Of a stretch of 64,000 nt of DNA, positions 43,823 to 56,600 are shown one piece after another (the stretch's first letter is position 1; each line of letters begins with the position of its first letter). Source of the DNA: Toxorhynchites rutilus septentrionalis (lineage: Eukaryota; Arthropoda; Insecta; Diptera; Culicidae); assembly GCF_029784135.1 (NCBI RefSeq), contig NC_073746.1, positions 950,136 through 1,014,135 of the forward strand, read 5' to 3'. The notes under the pieces are model-generated. The model did not search any database. It was not told the origin of the DNA and saw only the letters and a program-made list of their open reading frames with translations. The position numbers were made by a program, and so were the translations under genes.

Positions 43823-45546
43823 ATAATCATAATGTTGCTTATTGTGTTTACACAATCGTCTGTTAGTGCGTACATGAGAACCCAGATGAAAAATATCTGA
43901 AAATTGACTAAATGTTTCACAATAACATGCAAAAACTTTTGAAACTAACAAAACCCTTCGATGTTCTTGAAACATCATTCTGAAACATGAAACCGCCTAA
44001 CCCTCAGTTCAAGATCATCGAGGAAAACGAATGCATTGGAAGCAAATGAATATCTTCCACAGTGAACCGGCATTTGAACTCGACTCGAGCTGTATTGGTT
44101 TGAGCAGGCAGAAAATGCACTTGATGAGTAACATATCGTGTACGTTTGCTTACGTGTTTGTTTGTTTGTGCTTCGGTGTTCTAGATTTCGAAAACAAATA
44201 TCATCGCCAAATAAACAAAACTTGTATTGCGTTTGCTCTTTTTTGTGAGAGAAGTAGAAACATCCATTTAGATACGCTCGATGCTTTTTATCAGCGAAGA
44301 ACTGTTATGTTCCAAAAAACCTCAGGCTGCAAGCATTCGATTTATGACTTTCATATTTATGGTTTTTTTCGCTTTCGTCTAAACACTCAGAGCAAGCGCC
44401 ATGTGTTTATTTTTATGCTTTACATTTGGTCCGCTCGTTTGGCGGGAAAGCTGGAATCGCCAAACCGAAAGGGTTTGGTTCTCGTCTGTTTCGAATTAGT
44501 GTTGGCAACAAAACATATATTAAAAATACAACGTGAGCGTATATCTTGACAATTCAATGAGTCGAATTAAATTCCTTAACAAAACAAAAAATTCTCCAGC
44601 TAGACCACCTCTGCATCCAAATGAATAATTTCCCGCGCAATTTCTTCATTCGCACAAATTATACCCTTGTTAAAATAACACACTTTTGACGGACGAAAAC
44701 AGATTTCGAGCTTCTATTTACACATTATCACATCGTGTTTTTTTCGCCACAGTTTCTGCCAAACTGGTTTGACTTTTAAAAGTTGATTGATTGGGAAACA
44801 TTATTTCCATCCGTTTGGGCGTTCCTTTCGTCCAAATATAGACCCATATCACGTGACATTTGACCACTCGGATTCTGAGGTGTTTATCATCTACTGACAC
44901 AAATGTGTCATTGCTGAAAAGTAACTAACGGTAGTCGAGTTGATGGGTGACGAGATGAGAGTAGAAGAAGCACTTGTCCAGAATTTAAACACACCATCAA
45001 ATTGGTTCAATATAGACTGCTCAAACACCACTTTCTATTTTGGCAGCTGTCTGTCCGTTTGCTTTTGGCCAACGCACAGAAGTCGTCGGCTGTCAGTGGT
45101 TGATTCGGTTGCGCTGTTTGTTTGTTTTTGTTTCGCCGTACTAATGAAAAGTAAAATAAGCCGCCGTTGTAGATGACTCACAAAGTTGTCAAATTTGCAC
45201 CATGCTAATTGATTGTTGTTAAAATTTCGCGGTTGCTTGTATGCAGAACTCAATTACGTTAGATTTTATATGTAGGGAGTTTTGTGTTTGTTGAATGGCG
45301 AGTTGATTGTGCTTGGAGATACTATAATAACAGTGACCGGGGAAAAATTCTCCAGAAAACAACTGCAACAGAAATAACCGCACACAAAAAGTGTAATATC
45401 ACAAGTAGGCTAGATATATTGTGGCGCGGGAAAACACATCATGAATGCCTCACAGAAAAAGCGTAATTTCTATTATAAATTAATTTTTTCGTTTTCGTTT
45501 TTCCTAAATTTATTCTGAGGTCAAAATAATGGCGCAAAGTCCCCAT
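43823..45546. other. Unassigned, probably intronic DNA
   Basis: Holds a 172-codon ATG frame at 44031-44549 with no recognisable domain and T-rich codons, which I treat as chance. No repeat partner was identified. Confidence 0.3.
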
Positions 45547-45735
45547 TTATTGAGGATAAGTAATCAAGGCGGGCCAAGTCGCCAAAATGACGCGATCCGG
45601 GTCGACCACCGACCCGTCAACGGAAGCAGCGATCACCGCATGCAAACCTGTGTTCCCGGTTAGCTTGACACATAGGATACGATCCTTTATCATGGTTCGA
45701 CCGAGCTTTAGCGAACATACGTTCGCCTGGTGTAT
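45547..45735 (-). CDS. Possible orphan terminal exon or gene fragment
   Basis: The minus-strand frame is GC-richer than its surroundings and ends VDPDRVILATWPALITYPQ before a stop at 45547. Upstream are RTMIKDRILCVKLTGNTGLH and AVIAASVDGS, which look like a folded protein segment. Toward its start a CACCAG at about 45736 could be a 3' splice site, though the pyrimidine tract is poor. Further upstream the frame becomes AT-rich and unlikely. Family not recognised; it could be a host exon or a captured fragment. Confidence 0.25.
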   Translation of the reverse strand: MHQANVCSLKLGRTMIKDRILCVKLTGNTGLHAVIAASVDGSVVDPDRVILATWPALITYPQ

Positions 45736-45876
45736 TATTTTTGTTTTGAAATATATATTACATTGCAATTCAAAACTATTGCACCACGATCTGAAGAAAT
45801 TTCCACAATTATAAGTATTTTGATTTGAACATTTAGCGCGCAAAATCATAATTCGTATACTCGTGTACGGTATCAC

Positions 45877-46682
45877 AGACCGTCTTATACCCAGGATGTT
45901 TTTACGCGTCAGATTTGTCGGCGTTCAGTCAGACCGTATCAAAATTATGATTCTAGTAAATTTAACTCGAAGTTTGAAGCTGTGTTGTTTCAGTAGCTTC
46001 CAATTTTTCTCCCCAATTGTTTTACTACAGCTCTTAGTTCTTCTTCAGCAAGGTCGTATAATGGCGTTATGACAAAAAAGAACCTCTTTAAAGGCAATCA
46101 AGAGGGTTTCACGACTGGCTATGTGTACTTGGTCCACTCAGACTGAATAAAAACATACCTTTCAGAGACTTGTTGCCCTACGACTGAACATTTTGATGAT
46201 GAAATCATATCATTTATTCAGTAGAATTTCCCCCACTAAACCTATGAAATAGAACAAACCGGTATTATGGCTTGAAACAGTATTTTACTTACCAAAAATA
46301 ATCGATTAGTTTGTTTTTCAAGTACAATTCTTGATTTTTTATAAAATATGTTTCAACGATAAACGGGTTAGCGAGATTTCGAAAAAGAGTACCTGCAGTT
46401 AATGAAAGATCACGGTTGAATTTGAAATCGACCATGAAAAATTTGTTAAGTACTATTTTTCACTCTCTGGCACTTGGTCCACTCTGTTCGAACAGGATAT
46501 AATAAAATACTCGATCAAATTTTCTATAACTATGAATTGTCTGAGAAGCATATATAAATTGAGTTTTAATACGAGTTACTTTCCCGTGTTGACCGTAGGC
46601 CAAAAGGAAGAACCTTCTGATGCGTAAAAATCCAATATTCGCTCTGTAATCGCTATGGCTGTATGTACTTCGTTCACTCTGA
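45877..46682. other. Unassigned DNA with a thrice-repeated phrase
   Basis: 'tacttggtccactcagactg' (46125), 'cacttggtccactctgttcg' (46471) and 'tacttcgttcactctgactc' (46665) recur about 200-350 bp apart on the same strand. Function unknown. No gene seen. Confidence 0.3.
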
Positions 46683-47069
46683 CTCTGAAACTTCGATATA
46701 ACGTACCCTCGTTATAACGTACCCTCGATATAACGTCACTCGATATAACGTACACTTTTCCAAAGTGTGAAGGAAAATTTTTTTCAATACTTTTTTTTCT
46801 GATAGAACAAAGAATTATCCATATTGTGATGCTAAAACAACAGCTGGTTTTGTGATTCCGGATTCTAAATGAATCTATGTTTAATCAACAGTACGAAGGG
46901 AAACATCATGAGGAAGGCTGGCTTCGTCTTCTGATTGAAGTTATTCATTAACTTTACTAAAACAGCAACACAATAATGTATTATGGACTACGTTTGTGAG
47001 TACTTTATTATGCTTCGATACAACGCACAATTTTGAAAGTGAAATGTACGTTATATCGAAGTTTACCTG
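46683..47069. mobile_element. Pogo-type MITE, about 387 bp
   Basis: The complement of the right end reads CAGGTAAACTTCGATATAAC and the left side reads ctctgaaacttcgatataac. Both then run gtac. Motif 'tcgatataacgtac' recurs three to four times near the left end (46691-46755) and once on the right. TA follows the right end at 47070-47071; the left target is degraded. No transposase. Confidence 0.65.
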
Positions 47070-47071
47070 TA

Positions 47072-47477
47072 TTATGAATTTTTGCTGATCAGTCAAAATA
47101 ATTTTATGTCGTAAACCTGGCTGTATGCAACATACATAAGTGTGATCTGATGAATGTAGAATGTAGGTCAAGAAATTCTTGACTATTTGCTACTATTAAC
47201 TCATTTTTGCTTACTTCGTTACATAGTCCGGTCTGACTGAACACCGACGATTTTGATACATTGTGTAAAAATAGTGCAAAATTACACTAAAACAAAGATA
47301 GTGTATACGCTGCTGCTTCACCACTACAACGAGGTGAAATAGTGTAGAATATGTAGAATATATTGAATATGGATATATTGGACATGGTGTATATTGGATC
47401 TGTTTCTTTAAATTACGCCGTTTTGTATTTTCAATGTACTTGTTTGTTTTAGCAAACAAATTGGAACGGTGTTCTCC
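47072..47477. other. Unassigned DNA
   Basis: AT-rich, with only short frames. No repeat partner recognised. Confidence 0.3.
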
Positions 47478-47580
47478 AAGACATGACCACATTGTTAACG
47501 TAGGACTAGGAAATTATTGCCGGCAAGAACAAATATTTGGTAGTACTGCCAAGGACTCATGAATGAATGCAGATTGTCAA
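47478..47580 (+). repeat. Dispersed repeat, copy B (partner 27887-28025)
   Basis: Matches 27887-28025 in order (agacatgaccacattgttaa, taggactaggaaattattgc, actgccaaggactcatgaat), with a shorter middle. Confidence 0.6.
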
Positions 47581-48180
47581 ATAAATTCTCAGCATTAACA
47601 TGTACTGTTTTTGTTGCTCGATGTTAGAGCAACGCTGAAACACTGGACTTATTCAATATTCAAATAGTTTTTCAGTATCTCAGAGAAAAATCAAATCAAA
47701 TTTTCACCTTGCACCGAAAAACACAACTCTCATCGATGGAAGATACTTTCTTTACATCCGGCTTGAAAAGCGCTGTACTTTGACGCCATTTTTGACCCGA
47801 AACAATGCTGGAATTCATGAAAATTGAATGATTTAATTATTGAAATTATAATCCCGGAGACCCGGGATTATAATTTCAAATAGGAAATCAATTAGCTTTT
47901 TATTACTTTCGATGTTACTCAAGAATACATTGACGTTTATGATATATATTTTTGTTTATCGTTACCACCATTGACAACGCTTTATGCTTATGCTGTTCAC
48001 CTAACGATATACAAACATTAAAAGCTACATCACCTTTAATTTTGTCTCCACCTCAGATTTGAGAACAAGAAATTTAAAAGAGAGTAGTAATGCGGTTTAC
48101 CATTTTTCTTTCACAGTTCTCTCTCTCTGAAGTGATTCAGCATCGATAAAAACCTTGTTCGCTGGCTGAAAAAATGAACG
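47581..48180. other. Unassigned DNA with a 15-bp inverted repeat
   Basis: Around 47842-47880 'tgaaattataatcccggaga' and 'cccgggattataatttca' form an inverted repeat of about 18 bp. Nothing else recognised. Confidence 0.3.
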
Positions 48181-48900
48181 TTTTTATCAAAAACAATCTA
48201 TAGTAATTCTCATCTGCGTGTCAGTGCAAGTTTTGCACTTCGTGTATATTTTGAGATTGCATTCTAAAACAAAAAATTGATGGGTTATATGTATGATAAA
48301 ATCGCAAGGTTGACGTAGGACTATCGTTGGCTTTGTTTTTGTTCGTATTGATTAGATTATTGATTATACTAGTGATTGAATGACACAATTTCTGCATTCA
48401 ATTGAACAACATGTTCTCATTGTAAGAGAATATTTGAATAAATCCCATGTCAGGTCAAAAAATGCATCGTGATAGATTACGTTATTCGTTACTAGTATGA
48501 ATGAACAATGAACAAATCTGACTTCGCAATGCCAATTTCCGGGATTTCCCCAGGATCCTTGATTTTGAAGTCTGTGTTGGAGAAATGGTATTCCGCTGTT
48601 AATCGTGTTGCAGGTTTTGGTCGGTACGATTTGAGTGGCACACATCACATCTAGCCTTGGAGAAAGCCCTTTTGCAAAAGTAACTATAAAATCTCACTAG
48701 ATACCATTTGGGAGCTTTGCCGCCGCTGCCATCCTTTCGCAAGCTGGATGAATCGTGAATTTGCTGATTATATTCAGTTTCTTCAGCAGCATATTCCACA
48801 TTTCTCAATCCAGATTTGGCAACGTATGAAAACAATAACAATGTATGCGTGTGATGCAAAAACACAGGAGCACTAGACGGCATGAAAATCGAAAAGTTAC
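48181..48900 (-). repeat. Diverged relative of the 31511-33893 repeat
   Basis: Shares tctgcgtgtcagtgcaag, atcgcaaggttgacgtaggactatcgtt (broken here as two parts), gatgaatcgtgaatt and gcaacgtatgaaaacaataa with 31600-32060, although the order differs. It is a rearranged, older copy or a related family. Confidence 0.5.
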
Positions 48901-49312
48901 ATCCCTTGGTGTGTTGTATCGAGAACACGAGAGCTGAGGCTCACTGGTTTCTGGGGGAAACGCGTCTCTTGCAAGTTCACAGCGGAAATTCTTTTGGAAA
49001 AATTGTTCTGAAAAGAATTGATAAATAAATTCTATTTTTAAGGCATACACAGGGGTGTGGCTTACGATGCAATATCTTCCATTCTTCTTTTGTATCGAGC
49101 AAACCCGTTGTATGTGATATCAACTTTTGGAAAGGTTGTCTGCTCGTTAGTTGGTGGAATTAGGTGGAATTTAGCGCGTTTAGATAATGCGTGATACTTT
49201 TGAATTGTTCAATTGTTTGTCTGACAGAAAAATAATTTTCTTAATTGTGATCGTAGCGTAGCGTAAAAATACTTCCAATCGATTGATGTTGACGTCTTTG
49301 GTATTTATCAAT
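48901..49312. other. Unassigned DNA
   Basis: No gene or repeat partner recognised. Confidence 0.3.
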
Positions 49313-49440
49313 ACACTAGCTGATCCGGCAAACTTTGTACCATCCAAAATTTATTTTTCGATTTGAATACTTCCGAACTTATACGTTTTCTTACTAAGGG
49401 AACGTTCCTAGATTCAATACCGGAACTATTTTTAAAATAA
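49313..49440 (+). repeat. Head of CTAGCTGA..CGG repeat
   Basis: Begins cactagctgatccggcaaac and continues cttactaagggaacgttcc, matching the first ~100 bases of the inverted copy at 41912. Only this head is seen; no 142-bp units follow. Confidence 0.55.
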
Positions 49441-49779
49441 TTCAAAATAAAAACATTACTTTTATATTCTTACTTGAGCATTTTATATATGATAATATAT
49501 AATTATATACTAAATTCTATACACTCATACCTCGCTATACGGCTGCTCTTTATACGGAATTTCGCTATAACGGCCCTCTTCAATTGAGGCACATTCTTTC
49601 GATGTCAATATATCTACATTTTGCCAATCTTGCGCAAGCGCAATCTATAAAAATAAATGTGAAAAAATAGGGACATTTTTGATACGTATGAGCATATGTA
49701 TGTATGTACTAATTGAAATTTTTTTTAAATGTATTTTTTTATAAACTTATTTTATAATCTCATTATTCTTTAGACAAAA

Positions 49780-50000
49780 TGCCACCGGAACGATTATCGA
49801 CTTCGGAGACTGATAAAAAGAAATATCATTGGATATTCAGTCACGATAGGAACTAAACTATAATAACGTCGTGTAGATGTTGGAAAGAAAATTGTTCAAA
49901 TTTGCAAGGCGACTTGCTGGTTTCGCGAAATCTACCATTCAAGCTATTCGCAATAAAAAAGAACATATTTGCAATCTGCACTTTTAAATATCTCGAGATT
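49780..50000 (+). pseudogene. Pogo-type transposase HTH remnant
   Basis: An ATG frame MPPERLSTSETDKKKYHW is followed, after a stop and in two frames, by GKKIVQICKATC and then LAGFAKSTIQAIRNKKEHI. The last phrase is the recognition-helix wording of the CENP-B N-terminal domain. No catalytic domain survives. Confidence 0.55.
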
Positions 50001-50217
50001 AAAACTCAACACTTACCAGCAAAAAAGGTTACCATTTCTTCATCATCTCCAGATTAAAGCCATTTAAAAAGTTATGAATGTAAAAATATTTTATGTAACA
50101 TGAAATTGTTTCATTTTTGTATTTAGATTATGGTTGGTTTTTGAAGTCGGCTATTATTTTATGTTCAAATCTATGAACTTGTTATGTATGTATTTTTTTA
50201 TCTAAATAAAATAAAAA

Positions 50218-50795
50218 CAGGAAGTGGGTTATATCTGTGGTATAGCCGCAAGGTTGACGTAGGACTATCGTTGATTTAGTGATCATTTGTTTGAAGTTGA
50301 ATCTGAATCCATTCTGAGTGAATGAATAAATGAATATTCGGGGGACTTCGAAAACGAGAGCGTTACGTTGGAGGCACAAGGTTTTATGCATCCAATATTG
50401 GATACGAAAATATTCTACTGATTCTGATTCTGATTCTGAAGAATAATCTTCAGAAGTTAGCTTCACTACAACAGCGAAAACATGCTCCAATCGCTGTTCA
50501 ATTATAACTGAGTGGATTTCCGAGCGGCGCTCGCTTATATACCGATTGGTGATTTCAATAGCCTGTTTTGAAAGCAATTTTAAGGCTATCGAAACATGTT
50601 TTTGGATAAAACAGTAACAAGTATATAACGCGTAGACATTTTATCTTTCGAATGAAGTGTTTATCATACGATTTCGTTCAGTTGTTTAGGAGCTATTAAC
50701 GCTCAAAATCTCGGTCTCCGACGTAACGATTCGTTTTCGAAATTTTGAATTTACACCCCGGTATAAAAATGAAAGACGTAATCCTACGTCAAAAG
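50218..50795 (-). mobile_element. Short copy of the promoter-bearing repeat
   Basis: On the minus strand it starts CTTTTGACGTAGGATTACGT, is collinear with 33893-33550, then jumps to the 32190-31990 part of the longer copy, losing the 121-codon frame and duplicated section between. TGATTC units (50422-50440) mark the join. It sits inside the pogo-type element 49522-50968. Confidence 0.7.
50506..50541 (-). promoter_or_regulatory. TATA plus initiator core promoter, second copy
   Basis: TATATAAG (50541-50534) and TCAGTT (50511-50506) sit with the usual TATA-to-start spacing, separated by the same CGAGCGCCGCTCGG sequence as the copy at 33610-33645. Conservation of both boxes while other parts diverged is suggestive of function. 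Confidence 0.55.
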
Positions 50796-50968
50796 ATTAA
50801 ATGCATTTTGATTGACCATGTTGCACATTTAAAAAAATTTTGAACCGATCCGACTGAATTTGTATGAATTTTTGTTAGAATTCTTCTTTGATTGATTCTT
50901 TATATAGCTTTTCGCTTTGCGGCCAAGTTTCATGGGACGTATCTAGGCCGTAAAGCGAGGTGTGGGTG

Positions 50969-53311
50969 TATTATATATTAAATAATTTATATATTTTATA
51001 TATTTTAGTTCAATAACGAAGCAGGTACTGCTACTGGTACAACGGTGACCTTTTTTTGTTTTGTTTTGTTCTGCCCTCCACTCACCCGCATCTCGAGAAA
51101 ACTCTTATTCGAGAATCCTAGAGTTCCACAGGACAACACAAGATATTTAGGTACGAGGTGAGCGGGCAATAACATTGACTGATAGATGTTGTTGTTTAAC
51201 TTGAACTCTTCTTTTTCGAGTGCGATACATCTATCTTCTATTGTAAAGAATTTAAGTTTTATTCGCGTTTATATCTGTGAACAAAATGGTAAATGAGCAG
51301 AATTAATATAAAATCAATTTACTCTTCCAAAAATGCAATGCCATTTTCACCACGCTTGCCAACGATTAAATAGAAAAAAAACATTCCATTCACTCTTCCA
51401 ACTTAGTTAATTGTCGTTCAGCAGAACGAAGAAAATCATACGAAAGGCATATTGAAGAATAATCCAGTCAATGTGATTCAATTAAATGAATTGGAAGAAT
51501 AAATAGCACACGCTCTTTCAAAAATAGACAAAATTCATTGACCTTGATTCAACAAAATACTGTTCTTTGGATTGTCTATGTCTATCATTTTCATTTACTT
51601 AAACCTTGTGTGAGATTTGCGACTTATCAACCCCGCAAATCTGTGTTACTTGAAAGAGGTATTAAAATGTTTATCTCTTCTATTGTTCAAACTCTCTTGA
51701 AATATTTTTCACCGCATTAGTTAACAATCGAATGAAGGTCGATTCAAGCCCGATTTGCTGACGACCGCATCTTCGATGCAAGTTGCTGTATTATCTTGTG
51801 TTATTTAACGCAACCAAGTCCGACACTGGCGACCGTGAACTACATACAAATGACCGTGGTGTTAAAACTGAACCATAAGCTAAACACACGGAGCATCGCA
51901 GTGCAGCGCGGAAGCCAAACATGCCAATCGAGATGTAACGCGGTCTCTGGACCATATTTTTTCTTTGTCGAAGAACAAACGACAATTATCTTGACCCAAC
52001 AACCACAATTAGTCGTGTCGACTCTGTCGTCATTAGGCACTACCCCATTGGCGTGGAGTTGCGTGGAGGGCTGGATAATCGGTTCGGTGGAAGTTTTTTC
52101 TCTCTCTCGAAATTTAATCATTTTCAGGTTAGACTTTTGAAGGTTCGTTGATTCCGCACAAGTTCGCATCACCATTCTGCGAATCGGATGTTGTTTCGTT
52201 TTTCTTCGTCTTCACCGTCGCGCTGTTAAAGTGTGCCCTCAGAAGAAAAACTGTTCGTTGCATTGTGTGTGACAAGCTTGGTGTTAAAATTTAGGGTGGT
52301 TGGCTTGTTTGGAACTCGCTGTTCGGAGTGTAGCAGCCGCCAATTTGGGCTAACGACTTAAGATGGTATCGAGATAAACGCGCTGCTTTGAAAACACATT
52401 CCGCGCCCAGTTAATTTGTTGAAGAGTATTCACTCTATGGAGTTTTTTTTTCAATGGCCCCAATGTCGGCAAGTTGATGATTGAATGGAGGGAAATTACT
52501 TCTACTTTCATTCGAGCAGTCCCAAATTGATCAATTACCGTAAGGCGTAACATAATTAGACGGAAAAAAATCTCAGCAATCAGACGAAGTTTTTAATTCC
52601 ACCGTACCGATTAGGGTTCATTATTTTTCCCTGGTCGAGAAGAATGGCAATCCCAGTTCCAGCAACTTACTTGCTCCGACAGATTGGTAAAACAATATAT
52701 AACCAAGTGAGGATGATTTTGAACTGTTCGTGTTTTAGATGATCGGTGATGGAGTCAAGGCTCAATAACTTTGTGATTATAATGGGTAGCAGGTTGGTAC
52801 CATTTTTTGAGGATAGTTGTAATAAAACTCGAGAACAAAACACTAAATTCCATGTGAACAACCCATTGAAAATCATTCAACTTGAACGAGTTATTTAGTT
52901 GTTAATGAGAGGCAGCGAAGACGTATGATGTGGATATATGCACACTTCAGACTTATATACGTAACTTCATGTTCTATCGCGTTTCTAGATAATTACACCC
53001 AACTAGTGCATGCAAGTATTTTTTCATTGCTCCAATAGCAGCTTGTGTCCATCAACCGGGAAGATCCGGGAAAATAAACACTGTTATTTGTATTTTGTTA
53101 ACAAATGAGTGAACTATAATATAAACGAAACTCTACAGTAGAAATTACTATTTAAATAAATGACTAACTAGATTTTGCCCTTGCTCTGTTGGAGAAATTC
53201 CAAGGACATGCCCAATAATTAAGTCTGTTGACTGTGCAGATGAAATGGCCTTCATAGTTTAAGACGAATATTAAGCTATTAATTTCTGATCGACCATGAC
53301 CGTTCATGGCC
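50969..53311. other. Long unassigned stretch
   Basis: 51790-52360 is GC-richer and nonrepetitive, with overlapping frames on both strands (51796-52140 plus, 51840-52175 minus) that cannot both be real; it could be an exon or promoter of a host gene. The rest is AT-rich with no repeat partner. The last bases (gaccatgaccgttcatggcc, 53292-53311) form an imperfect palindrome right before the LINE tail. Confidence 0.3.
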
Positions 53312-53685
53312 TTTTTTTTTTATTAAATCGTTTATTTTTACAGGCTCAGTTACATAAGTTTAAAGGAGCCGAACTCCTATTTGTATAGTTACAAGTATAT
53401 ATAAACATTTTTTATTAATTCTAATGTTAATGAAGTAGAGAACCGATTACTCGCGGCTTGCTCGAGTTTAGAAGGGTGACATTTTGTTTCAGGAAAAGGA
53501 TGGGATATAAGGATATGTTGACAATGTTCACACTCACATTCGCACTCACATTCATCATACTCAATTCTTAAGCCTATCTTATATCTAACATGTATTTACA
53601 TTTCACCTTATTCTATTGTTAGTAAGAAGGGATTTGATTTCTCGCGAAGGGAAAGGAAAAGGAGAATATAAGGATATAAGGACAA

Positions 53686-56600
53686 TCACACACGAAGATT
53701 GATAGCTTTTAGGAAGACATATATTTGGGACATGTAATCAAGGTCTAAACCAGCTAACACATCTCTCACCGGCACATTGGGCTGCCTTCCTCTAGCCCGA
53801 AGAGAGTTTTCTAAATTCGATCTGGCAACAAGATACTCCTCGCACGACCAAACAACGTGTTCGATGTCGTGGTAACCTTGGCCACAAGCACAGATATTGC
53901 CATCGGCAAGATTAAAACGAAAGAGTAGCGCGTCTAACGAACAGTGATTGGACATGAGTCGAGAGAAGGTGCGAATAAAGTCCCGACTTAAGTCCAGACT
54001 TTTGAACCATGGTTTGAGGCTAACCTTAGGGATAATCGAGTGAAACCACCGGCCCAATTCATCTTCGTTCCATTTACGTTGCCAGTTAGCGATGGTATTT
54101 TTACGGACTAAAGAATAAAATTCATTGAAAGCGATTTGACGCTGATAAATATCGCCTTCAATTGCACCTACCTTTGCCAATGAGTCAGCCCTCTCGTTAC
54201 CCGGAATTGAGCAATGTGAAGGGACCCAGACAAAGGTAATGACATAACAGCGTCTGGATAAAGCACTCAAAATTTCTCGTATTCTCTCAAGGAAGTACGG
54301 CGAGTGCTTTTCCGGCCTCACTGAACGGATAGCTTCGACAGAGCTAAGACTATCCGTTACAATGTAATAGTGTTCAACAGGTCGTGAGGCGACGCTGTCC
54401 AGCGCCCAATGTATTGCTGCCAATTCAGCAATATACACAGAGCAAGGATTCTGAAGACTGTGGGAGGTGCTAAAAATTTCGTTGAACACTCCAAATCCTG
54501 TGGACTCATTCATAGAGGACCCATCAGTAAAGTACATGTTATCACAATTGACACGCCCATACTTTGCATTGAAGATCGTAGGAATGATCCCCGATCGATG
54601 ATAATCTGGAATTCCATGGATTTTCTCCTTCATGAACAGATCAAAATGTACAGAGGAATTGATGTAGTCAGGAAAACAAACACGGTTGGGAGTATACGAA
54701 GAAGGATCAACCTGCATGGAGATGAATTCATGATATGAGCTCATGAATCCTGAATGAAAATTTAGCTCGATAAGCTGCTCAAAATTTCCGATCACTAATG
54801 GGTTCATAACCTTACACCGGATGAGGAACCGAAGAGATAACAAATTGAAGCGATCTTTTAGTGGGAGTACGCCTGCCAAAACCTCGAGACTCATGGTATG
54901 CGTTGAGGGCATACATCCCAACGCAATACGGAGACAAAGATACTGAATTCGCTCGAGTTTAATGAGATGTGTTTTGGCAGCTGATTGAAAACAGAAACTG
55001 CCATACTCCATCACTGAGAGAATAGTTGTTCGATACAACATTATAAGATCTTCGGGATGGGCTCCCCACCATGTGCCGGTAATTGTACGGAGAAAGTTTA
55101 TTCTTTGTTGGCATTTTTTACTCAGATACCTAATATGGCCCCCCCAAGTACATTTGGAGTTGAACCAGACCCCAAGATACTTGAAGTTGAAACAAAAGTT
55201 GTACAGTAAAAAAGTACAAAAGTTGAAGCTTTGGTTTTGCTGGTCTATGCTTCCTAGAAAAAACCACCATCTCTGTTTTCTCCGTGGAGAATTCGATCCC
55301 TAGCCCAATGGCCCAGGTTGAAAAATTGTTCAAAGTATCTTGTAAGGGTCCTTGCAGGTCGGATTCGTTTGATCCTACGACAGACACCACTCCGTCATCT
55401 GCAAGTTGTCTTAGGCTTCAATTTTGTGTAAGACAATTGTCGATGTCGCTTACATAGAAGTTGTACAAAAGGGGGCTTAAACATGAGCCCTGGGGGAGGC
55501 CCATGTAGGAGACCCGATTTACTGTCGAATCCCCGTGAGAAAAATTCAACTGTTTCTCACAAAGCAAGTTATATAACATATTATTCAACAGAGGCGGCAG
55601 ACCCCGAGAGTGTAATTTGTCTGACAAAACCTCTATTGAAACAGAATCAAAGGCCCCCTTTATGTCCAAGAATACTGAAGCCATTTGTTTTTTTTCGGCG
55701 TAAGCCATTTGAATTTCTGAAGAAAGCAACGCAAGACAATCATTCGTCCCCTTGCCCCTGCGGAACCCATATTGTGTATCTGAGAGTAAGCCATTCGTTT
55801 CAACCCAATGATCAAGGCGAAACAAGATCATTTTCTCCAACAATTTCCGTATACAAGACAGCATTGCTATTGGGCGGTACGAATTGAAGTCGGACGCGGG
55901 TTTTCCGGGTTTTTGAATAGCTATAATTCGCACTTGTCTCCAATCATCTGGAACAATATTATGCTCCAGAAACCGATTGAATAAATTCAACAAGCGATGT
56001 TTCGCCACATCAGGGAGGTTTTTTAACAAGTTGAACTTAATTCTATCCGTTCCTGGAGCAGAATTGTTACATGAAAGGAGAGCAAGAGAGAATTCTACCA
56101 TCGAAAACTCAGAATCAAGATCGCACCTATCTTGTGGTATATCTCGAACAATTTTCTGCACGGGAGCGGAATCGGGACAAACCTTCCGTGCAAAATTAAA
56201 AATCCATCGATGTGAATATTCTTCGCTTTCATTCGTTGAAGAGCGATTTCTCATGTTTCGAGCCACTTTCCATAATTTTTTCATTGACGTTTCTCGTGAC
56301 AAACCTCCCACGAAATTTCGCCAATAAGCACGTTTTTTCCCTTTGATCAAATTTTTGAACTGATTTTCAAGGTGCAAATACGTTTGAAAATTCTCAATGG
56401 TTCCACGTTTCCGAAAAGCTTTAAATGCGTTCGATTTATCCTGATAAAGCTTGGAACATTGGCTATCCCACCATGGATTGGGAGGCCTTTGACGAAAAGT
56501 GGAGCCTGGGATGGGTTTCGTTTGAGCGCGAACCGCGCTGTCATATATCAAACGAGAAAGGAAGTTATACTCCTCCAATGGAGGCAAACCATCTCTGGAA

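Larger units (their letters stand above)
49522..50968 (+). mobile_element. Pogo-type element holding a promoter-bearing repeat
   Basis: 1447 bp with ends CACTCATACCTCGCTATACG and, on the complement of the right end, CACCCACACCTCGCTTTACG, flanked by TA (49520-49521 and 50969-50970). 'cgctataacgg'-type motifs recur inside both ends. It contains a decayed pogo-type HTH (49780-50000) and a copy of the repeat at 31511-33893 (50218-50795). Terminal repeats are diverged by about 20%, so the element is old. Confidence 0.72.

Noticed and set aside
44031..44549. 172-codon ATG frame
   Set aside because: Phe/Ile/Lys-rich with no motif and located just after a splice-donor candidate; typical of chance frames in AT-rich introns.
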